Assembly (NCBI RefSeq): GCF_022780145.1
Contig: NZ_JALEXO010000021.1
Location: 1 to 20,159, forward strand
DNA from: Intestinibacter sp.
GTDB taxonomy: Bacteria > Bacillota > Clostridia > Peptostreptococcales > Peptostreptococcaceae
Length of the DNA: 20,159 nt
Reading direction: 5' to 3'
In this document: one piece after another, positions 14,820 through 20,159 of the stretch
Layout: every line of letters begins with the position of its first letter
Numbering within the stretch: the first letter of the stretch is position 1
The notes under the pieces: model-generated
Told to the model about the DNA's origin: nothing
What the model saw: the letters and a program-made list of their open reading frames with translations, nothing else
Database searches by the model: none
Translations under genes and position numbers: made by a program

Positions 14820-15779
14820 TTAGTCTTCAGCTGGTTCGTATGAATTTGTAGATAGAGACATTTTTTCAGTAATTTTACTAATATCATATGGTGTATCTTG
14901 GTAAACTTGGTTAAGCCAGTTTGTGTAGAATAAAGTAGCATTAGCTCTCCAAGTGTTAACAGGATCTATATCAGTGTCGCCATTAGGATAGTAGTTTTCA
15001 GGTATAAGTGGATCCATACCTTTATTGTAGTCTCTTATGTATTCACATTTTAAAGTATCAGTATCGTATTCTAAGTGACCTGTTACAAAAATTCTTCTGC
15101 CGTCTTTAGTAGACATTATAAATGGACCTGCTTTTTCTGATTCAGAAAGAATTTCAAGCTCAGCAACATTTAAAATATCCTCTTTTTTAATAGCTGTATG
15201 TCTAGAGTGAGGAGCGTAGAATACGTCGTTTAATCCTCTAGTTAAAGCTGAAGCAGGATTATTTACAGTATGTTTAAATACACCTGATAATTTGTTTTCT
15301 AGTTCATATTTTTGTATACCGTAGTAGTGGTATAGAGAAGCTTGGGCAGCCCAGCAAATATGTATAGTTGAAAATACGTTTCTCTTACTCCATTCCATTA
15401 TTTCAACTAATTCATCCCAATATTCAACCTCTTCAAATTCTAAAAGTTCAACAGGAGCACCTGTTATTATTAATCCGTCGAATTTTTTGTCTTTTATATC
15501 ATCGAAATAAGTATAGAATTTATCTAAATGGGCGCTTGAAGTATTTTTACATTCATGGCTTTTTACTTGAATTAAAGTTATTTCTACTTGTATAGGTGAA
15601 TTAGATAAATATCTAAGTAATTGGTTTTCAGTTTGAATTTTAAGAGGCATTAAATTTAATATAGCTATTTGTAATGGTCTTATGTCCTGTTGCATAGATC
15701 TTTCTACATCCATAACAAATATGTTTTCTTCTGATAATACTGAATACGCTGGTAATTCTTTTGGTATTTTTAGTGGCAT
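14820..15779 (-). CDS. metA: Homoserine O-acyltransferase MetA (predicted acetyl-CoA dependent)
   Basis: Transfers an acyl group from acyl-CoA to the hydroxyl of L-homoserine, the first committed step of methionine synthesis; cytoplasmic. Full length for the MetA/HTS family (319 residues). Nucleophile Cys142 lies in HICWAAQASLYHYYG, and the catalytic His235 and Glu237 in VTGHLEYD. Position 111 is Glu (TGAPVE), the residue reported to favour acetyl-CoA; succinyl-CoA enzymes such as that of E. coli have Gly there. It is therefore probably a homoserine O-acetyltransferase despite the usual succinyltransferase label. AAGGAGGG precedes the ATG. No SAM riboswitch or T-box is visible in the short 79-bp upstream gap. 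It lies downstream of nhaA on the same strand and is terminated by a strong hairpin. Confidence 0.93.
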   Translation of the reverse strand: MPLKIPKELPAYSVLSEENIFVMDVERSMQQDIRPLQIAILNLMPLKIQTENQLLRYLSNSPIQVEITLIQVKSHECKNTSSAHLDKFYTYFDDIKDKKFDGLIITGAPVELLEFEEVEYWDELVEIMEWSKRNVFSTIHICWAAQASLYHYYGIQKYELENKLSGVFKHTVNNPASALTRGLNDVFYAPHSRHTAIKKEDILNVAELEILSESEKAGPFIMSTKDGRRIFVTGHLEYDTDTLKCEYIRDYNKGMDPLIPENYYPNGDTDIDPVNTWRANATLFYTNWLNQVYQDTPYDISKITEKMSLSTNSYEPAED

Positions 15780-15858
15780 GATTATCCCTCCTTATTTTTA
15801 TGTAACAGATATATTTTACACAATATATACAAAAAATTCTATATATTTATATAAAAAT

Positions 15859-17058
15859 TTAGTTAAATTTACCATTAAGGAGTTTTATTTTATTTTTACT
15901 GTATTTATTGCTTATAGAAAATCTATGTATAAATATAAAAAATGAAGTTAAAATAATAGATAATACACAAGAGCTGAGTATTGCGAGCTTACAAGTGTTT
16001 ATTAGTTCAAAGTCGTATGAAAAAGTCAAATCACACATAAATATAGACATCGTAAATCCTATACCAGCTATTAAAGACACTAAAAATACAGAGTAAAAGT
16101 CTAATTTTTCAGGTGGTTTTACGAGCTTTAGCTTTGTGAAAATATATGTAAATGAGGTTATACCTAGTGGCTTGCCGATTGCCAAACCGAATAAAATTCC
16201 GAAGTACAATCTCTGCATGCTGTAAAAATCGGCGTTTATATTTAGAGATACTCCGCTATTTACAAATGCAAATAGAGGTATTACTATGTAGTTAGTAAAC
16301 GGGACTAATTTATCTTGAAGCTTTTCTAGGACGCTTTTTCCTTTTGTATATGATTTTGATGGTATAGATATTGCGAGTAATATACCGCTTATAGTAGGAT
16401 GGATATTGCTAAGCTTCACAAAATACCACAAGACTATGCCGCCTAATATATAGTAGAAAATATTTTCTACATGAAAAAATTTGTTTGCAACTACAAGTAT
16501 CAATAAAACTACTAGAGACATTAATATGTAAATTTTATTGATATTTTCAGTGAAAAATACAGCTATAACTAGTATTGAAATTAAGTCGTCGACGACAGCG
16601 AGTGTGAGCAAAAATAATTTAGCTTGAGGATTTATATAATTTTTAAATATGTAAAATACGCCGATTGCAAACGCTATATCTGTAGAAATAGGTATGCAAA
16701 ATCCTTCCATATAGTCAGTATTAAAATTTATAGCTAAAAAAATCAGAGCAGGAACTACGACGCCGCCGATTGAGCCTACAACTGGAAAAGATGCCTTTTT
16801 TAATGAAGACAAATTTCCGTATAAAATATTTTCCTTAATTTCAAGCCCTACATTTAAAAAGAAAAAAAACATCAAAAAATCATTTATAAATTCGTTTAGA
16901 GGAAATCTAAAAAATTTATTTCCGAAAATTATCTTGTTGTAGAGCCAATCATAAGAGCTATTTGCTACGATAAGTGCGACGAAAGTAAAAAATAAAAGCA
17001 GTGTACTGCTTAAGATATCTGATTTTACATTTCTTTTATAACGCATCAAGTTTATCAA
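15859..17058 (-). CDS. nhaA: Na+/H+ antiporter NhaA
   Basis: Inner-membrane antiporter that exports Na+ (or Li+) in exchange for protons, for salt and pH homeostasis. 399 residues and about 12 hydrophobic helices, normal for the family. Signature segments are FFFLNVGLEIKE, the unwound-helix motif PISTDIAFAIGV (Asp127), the ion-binding pair LAVVDDL (Asp157-Asp158, matching Asp163-Asp164 of E. coli NhaA) and IGKPLGI containing the conserved Lys. The start is set at TTG 17058, because the ribosome-binding site AAGAAGGTG is six or seven bases before it and too far from ATG 17046; GTG 17067 overlaps the site. It is on the same strand as metA, 79 bp upstream of it. No pH-responsive leader motif (e.g. 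yybP-like) was recognised. Confidence 0.92.
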   Translation of the reverse strand: MINLMRYKRNVKSDILSSTLLLFFTFVALIVANSSYDWLYNKIIFGNKFFRFPLNEFINDFLMFFFFLNVGLEIKENILYGNLSSLKKASFPVVGSIGGVVVPALIFLAINFNTDYMEGFCIPISTDIAFAIGVFYIFKNYINPQAKLFLLTLAVVDDLISILVIAVFFTENINKIYILMSLVVLLILVVANKFFHVENIFYYILGGIVLWYFVKLSNIHPTISGILLAISIPSKSYTKGKSVLEKLQDKLVPFTNYIVIPLFAFVNSGVSLNINADFYSMQRLYFGILFGLAIGKPLGITSFTYIFTKLKLVKPPEKLDFYSVFLVSLIAGIGFTMSIFMCDLTFSYDFELINTCKLAILSSCVLSIILTSFFIFIHRFSISNKYSKNKIKLLNGKFN

Positions 17059-17177
17059 AAAAAACACCTTCTTATCAAAATATATATATAAGTTTATGAT
17101 AAAAAAATATATTATATGACTTGAAGGCTTTGAATAAAAATTATTAAATTGGTAATTAATAACTAAAGATTTAAATA

Positions 17178-17206
17178 TTGAGTTATTATCTGTTTTGTAA
17201 TATAAT
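17178..17206 (+). promoter_or_regulatory. Promoter of queT
   Basis: TTGAGT (17178-17183), a 17-bp spacer and TATAAT (17201-17206). The leader of about 70 bases shows no preQ1 riboswitch consensus that I can recognise. Confidence 0.65.
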
Positions 17207-17284
17207 TCATATACGTAAGATTTAAATTAAATACAATATAAAATGGATATAAATTGAAAATTTTTAAAATAAGGAGATGAGTTG

Positions 17285-17779
17285 ATGAACACAGATAGAA
17301 TAGTGAAAACAGCGATTGTGGCGGCTATATACGCTGCATTGACTATAGGATTAAGTCCGCTAAGCTATGGACCGATTCAATTTAGATTATCAGAGGTATT
17401 GATTTTACTTGCATTTGTAAATTCAGATTACATTGTCGGATTGACTATAGGATGTCTAATAGCTAATTTATTGGGACCTTATGGGCTAGCAGATATTGCA
17501 TTTGGGACATTTGCGACACTTGTAAGTGCGTATTTAGTTAATGTAACACCTAAGCTTATAAAAAACAAATACGCTATATGGGTGGCGTCTTTATGGCCAG
17601 TGCTAGCAAATGCAGTTATAGTGGGACTTATGTTAAATATTTTCTTCAAATTGCCGTTTTTACTTTGTATGCTAGAGGTTGGAATAGGAGAATTTGGAGT
17701 AGTTACTGTTGTAGGAGTTCCTCTATTTAAATTGGTGCTATCTAAATACCCGGGGTTTTTAAATTTTAAGGAGGCTTAA
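17285..17779 (+). CDS. queT: QueT-family queuosine precursor transporter
   Basis: 164 residues with five or six hydrophobic helices, the substrate-binding S-component of an ECF-type vitamin transporter family. It contains the hallmark stretch SYGPIQFRLSEVLILLAF and the following NLLGPYGLADIAFGTFATLVSAYL. It is expected to import preQ0/preQ1 or queuine for tRNA queuosine synthesis, energised by a shared ECF module not present here. ATG 17285 is preferred over TTG 17282 because AAGGAG lies 8 bases ahead of it. QueT genes are often controlled by preQ1 riboswitches, but none was seen. It is followed 9 bp later by a same-strand gene, so the two are probably cotranscribed. Confidence 0.9.
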   Translation: MNTDRIVKTAIVAAIYAALTIGLSPLSYGPIQFRLSEVLILLAFVNSDYIVGLTIGCLIANLLGPYGLADIAFGTFATLVSAYLVNVTPKLIKNKYAIWVASLWPVLANAVIVGLMLNIFFKLPFLLCMLEVGIGEFGVVTVVGVPLFKLVLSKYPGFLNFKEA

Positions 17780-17788
17780 CTATAAAAA

Positions 17789-18514
17789 ATGAAAGAAAAA
17801 AAGACAAAAGTAATTGCAGTAGGAAATGATGCAATAGACTATTTAGAAAATATAAAAGGCGATTTGCAAAAAAACGCTAATTTCGAAAATATAAAGATAA
17901 CTAAAGACGTAGATAAGGAATTTGTAAGATGCTTACTAGATGGTATAGAGGTTTTATATATTTTATACGATAGCTCTGACAAAGATATATGCAATATCAC
18001 AAAGGCAATAGCTTTTATGGCTACTGAGAGAAAGGTTTTATCTATAGGTCTTGATATAGGCTTAAAGAAAAATAAAGAGGACTTAGGACTTGATAAAGAG
18101 CTTAAGTTAAACAAGTACAATTTAGATAAAACTATAGATATGATAAACCTTATAAGTGAGGCTATGGACGAAGAAACATTGATGTACGTAGATATAAGCG
18201 ATCTTAAGGAATTATTCCAAGGAGATGGAGCCGTATCTTACTCTGTTGAGGAATTTGAGCTAGATATGCATCCTAGAGAAGTAGCTAAGGCTCTAGAAGA
18301 GGATTTTTATAAAAGCGAAGGGGACTTAACACTTAAAAAGGGACTTCTATTAGCAGAAACTAGCCAAACAGCTGGAGATAATACTTTGATATATTTAAAC
18401 GAAATAAGAAACCACCTTCTAGATTTAGTAGATACTAATATGGATATGATATTTTCATATAATGAAAAGCAAGAAGGCAGAGATACTATGAAAATTGCAT
18501 ATTTGAGAAATTAA
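17789..18514 (+). CDS. Divergent FtsZ-like protein lacking the GTP-binding signature
   Basis: 241 residues, soluble. Its order of elements parallels FtsZ: an N-terminal KVIAVGNDAIDYLENI (FtsZ: KVIGVGGAGxNAVNRM), a central DGIEVLYILYDSSDKDICNI followed by VLSIGLDI where FtsZ has the T4 loop GGGTGTG and then TVGVVT, a long helix KTIDMINLI before LMYVDISDLKELF (FtsZ: LINVDFADVKTVM), and a C-terminal beta/alpha domain ending TMKIAYLRN. About 60 residues of the N-terminal GTPase domain and all tubulin-signature glycines are missing, so GTP binding is improbable. It may modulate FtsZ or have an unrelated role; the assignment rests on pattern matching. The gene begins 9 bp after queT and ends in a terminator. 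Confidence 0.6.
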   Translation: MKEKKTKVIAVGNDAIDYLENIKGDLQKNANFENIKITKDVDKEFVRCLLDGIEVLYILYDSSDKDICNITKAIAFMATERKVLSIGLDIGLKKNKEDLGLDKELKLNKYNLDKTIDMINLISEAMDEETLMYVDISDLKELFQGDGAVSYSVEEFELDMHPREVAKALEEDFYKSEGDLTLKKGLLLAETSQTAGDNTLIYLNEIRNHLLDLVDTNMDMIFSYNEKQEGRDTMKIAYLRN

Positions 18515-18524
18515 TAGATTTTAC

Positions 18525-18553
18525 GGAGTGTTTTTATACGCTCCATTTTTTTT
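18525..18553 (+). terminator. Terminator of the queT operon
   Basis: GGAGTG pairs with CGCTCC (one G-T pair) around an eight-base loop, followed by an eight-T run, starting 10 bp after the stop. Confidence 0.8.
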
Positions 18554-18556
18554 GTA

Positions 18557-18585
18557 TTGACTTATAAATAATTTTATTATAATAT
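18557..18585 (+). promoter_or_regulatory. Promoter of the ABC-F gene
   Basis: TTGACT (18557-18562) is followed by TAATAT at 17 bp (18580-18585), or TATAAT at 15 bp (18578-18583). About 50-bp leader to ATG 18634. Confidence 0.55.
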
Positions 18586-18633
18586 TATGCTTACTGTGCT
18601 AAAAAATATAAGATAGAAAGGAATATTGACTGA

Positions 18634-20159
18634 ATGTTACAAGTAACTAATGTAGGACTTAGATTTGCCGACAAAGAACTATACAAGGATGTAAATTTAA
18701 AGTTTACTAAGGGAAATTGCTACGGAATAATAGGAGCTAATGGTGCGGGAAAGACTACTTTTCTAAAGATATTAGCTGGAGATATAGAACCAAATACTGG
18801 TAGCGTAAGCATAACTGAAAAAGAGAGAATGTCGGTTTTAAGACAAGACCACTTCAAATACGACGAAGAAACAGTACTAGATGTAGTTATAATGGGTCAC
18901 GAGAGATTATTTGAAATAATGAAGGAAAAAGACGCATTATATATGAAAGAGGACTTCACAGAAGAAGACGGTATAAGAGCTGCTGAGCTTGAAGGTGAAT
19001 TTGCAGAATTAGACGGATGGGATGCAGAGACTAATGCCGAAAAAATACTTATGGGTCTTGGAATAGATAAAAATCTACATTACAAACAAATGAAGGAATT
19101 AGAAGGTGGAGAAAAGGTAAAGGTATTGCTTGCTAAGGCGTTATTTGGTAAGCCTGAAATACTGCTTCTAGACGAACCTACAAACCACTTGGATTTCAAA
19201 TCAATAGAATGGCTAAACAACTTTATAATGGATTTAGAGGATTCTATAGTAATAGTAGTATCACACGATAGACACTTCCTAAACCAAATATGTACTCATA
19301 TAGTAGATGTTGATTTTGGTAAAATACAAATATATGTAGGAAACTACGATTTCTGGTATGAATCAAGCCAATTAGCCCTACAGCTTATGAAGGATCAAAA
19401 CAAAAAGGCAGAAGAAAAAATTGCTCAATTAAAGGAATTCATAGCTAGATTTAGCTCAAATGCATCTAAGGCAAAGCAAGCCACTTCAAGAAAGAAACAG
19501 CTTGAAAAATTGGAAGTAACAGAAATTCAGCCTTCTAGAAGAAGATATCCTTACGTTGGATTTACTCCAGAGCGTGAAATAGGAAACGAAGTACTAGAAG
19601 TCGAAGGATTAACTAAGACAGTAGACGGCGTGAAAATTTTAGACAACGTATCATTTAGATTAGACAGAGATGATAAAGTAGCTTTCATGGGAGATGAATT
19701 AGCTATAACTGCATTATTTGATATAATAATGGGCGAAGATACAGATTATAGCGGTACTTTTAAATGGGGAGTTACAACTTCTCAAAGCTATCTTCCAAAA
19801 AATCACAATAAGTTTTTCGAAGGTGTCGAGTATTCATTAGTAGATTGGCTTAGACAATACTCTGAAGAAAAGAGTGAAAGCTTTATAAGAGGGTTCTTGG
19901 GAAGAATGTTATTTAGTGGAGAAGAAGCATTAAAGGAAGCTAGTGTTTTATCAGGAGGAGAAAAGGTAAGATGTATGTTCTCGCGCTTAATGCTTTCTAA
20001 TGCAAACGTATTAGTGTTAGACGACCCTACAAACCACCTAGATCTTGAATCTATAACATCAGTTAACAAGGGTCTAGAAAAATTCCCTGGAGTACTTTTA
20101 TTCAGCTCACACGACCACGAGATGATACAAACTCTAGCAAATAGAATTATAGAGATAAC
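18634..20159 (+). CDS. ABC-F family ATPase (YbiT/YkpA-like), 3' truncated by window
   Basis: 508 codons visible, close to full length (about 530 is usual for this group). It has two cytoplasmic ATPase domains and no membrane part. Domain 1 is complete: GANGAGKT (34-41), signature LEGGE (156-160), LLLDEPTNHLD (Asp180-Glu181) and VSHDRHFL. The inter-domain linker (about 230-300) has NKKAEEK...SNASKAKQATSRKKQL. Domain 2 has the signature LSGGE (439-443) and SSHDHEM, but its Walker A reads GDELAITAL (353-361) with no Lys, and Walker B is LDDP (Asp464 where Glu is usual). ABC-F proteins act on ribosomes, and some protect them from antibiotics; this subgroup is not a clear resistance type. AAAGGA precedes the ATG, with a promoter upstream. 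Confidence 0.9.
   Translation, partial: MLQVTNVGLRFADKELYKDVNLKFTKGNCYGIIGANGAGKTTFLKILAGDIEPNTGSVSITEKERMSVLRQDHFKYDEETVLDVVIMGHERLFEIMKEKDALYMKEDFTEEDGIRAAELEGEFAELDGWDAETNAEKILMGLGIDKNLHYKQMKELEGGEKVKVLLAKALFGKPEILLLDEPTNHLDFKSIEWLNNFIMDLEDSIVIVVSHDRHFLNQICTHIVDVDFGKIQIYVGNYDFWYESSQLALQLMKDQNKKAEEKIAQLKEFIARFSSNASKAKQATSRKKQLEKLEVTEIQPSRRRYPYVGFTPEREIGNEVLEVEGLTKTVDGVKILDNVSFRLDRDDKVAFMGDELAITALFDIIMGEDTDYSGTFKWGVTTSQSYLPKNHNKFFEGVEYSLVDWLRQYSEEKSESFIRGFLGRMLFSGEEALKEASVLSGGEKVRCMFSRLMLSNANVLVLDDPTNHLDLESITSVNKGLEKFPGVLLFSSHDHEMIQTLANRIIEI

Noticed and set aside
15780..15858. S-box or T-box control of metA
   Set aside because: The gap is 79 bp with no GC-rich helices or T-box sequence; only a ribosome-binding site is seen.
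17207..17284. preQ1 riboswitch upstream of queT
   Set aside because: Expected by function, but the AGGTTC...C-rich class I core is not found, and the leader is short and AT-rich.
2023..20069. Many long antisense reading frames opposite the real genes
   Set aside because: They are shadows of AT-rich coding DNA, have no ribosome-binding sites and give low-complexity hydrophobic products.
1..20159. CRISPR arrays, tRNA/rRNA genes, transposase or integrase genes
   Set aside because: No regularly spaced repeats, tRNA-like cloverleaf, rRNA sequence or recombinase motifs were found on either strand.

Overview
The window is AT-rich DNA (strong use of ATA, AGA and TTA codons, purine-rich Shine-Dalgarno sites such as AAGGAG, short U-tract terminators) of the kind found in low-GC Firmicutes. 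The mix of a TrpXYZ-type ABC transporter, QueT, tandem YczE/DUF6198 membrane proteins, a MetA-type homoserine acyltransferase and an NhaA antiporter suggests an anaerobic Clostridia, perhaps Peptostreptococcaceae-like. This placement is an inference; no rRNA or tRNA is present to confirm it.

Left edge (1-1930). The tail of an unrecognised gene is followed by a broken gene whose N-terminal part looks like a PD-(D/E)XK-type nuclease fragment. That fragment runs directly into an ABC transporter permease lacking its first membrane segments, with a junction near 400-415. The matching ATPase follows with a TAATG overlap and then a terminator. This is either a real deletion or transposition scar or an assembly join.

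Defence-like island (1950-10700). An apparent operon encodes a coiled-coil protein, an McrB-like AAA+ ATPase and a DUF2357/McrC-like PD-(D/E)XK nuclease, the last two overlapping by 17 bp. It looks like a type IV restriction (McrBC-related) system with an added coiled-coil subunit, broadly reminiscent of CoCoNuT-type systems. Downstream lie a more AT-rich NERD-nuclease/SF1-helicase gene and a DUF6398-HTH-TPR gene with its own strong promoter. Two nearly identical terminators, at 6921 and 10670, bracket this second pair.

Unknown cluster (10700-12710). A tiny four-cysteine protein (interrupted by a one-base frameshift in an A7 run), a 292-residue coiled-coil protein and two small helical proteins that resemble each other form a compact same-strand cluster I do not recognise. 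It is a candidate undescribed system.

Housekeeping right half (12710-20159). A PNPOx-family flavoprotein faces two tandem, about 70% identical DUF6198/YczE membrane proteins across a shared bidirectional terminator. Then come metA (whose Glu111 predicts acetyl-CoA use) and nhaA on the minus strand. On the plus strand are queT, a 241-residue protein that looks like a degenerate FtsZ lacking the GTP-binding tubulin signature, and an ABC-F ATPase running off the right edge, whose second nucleotide site has lost its key catalytic residues.
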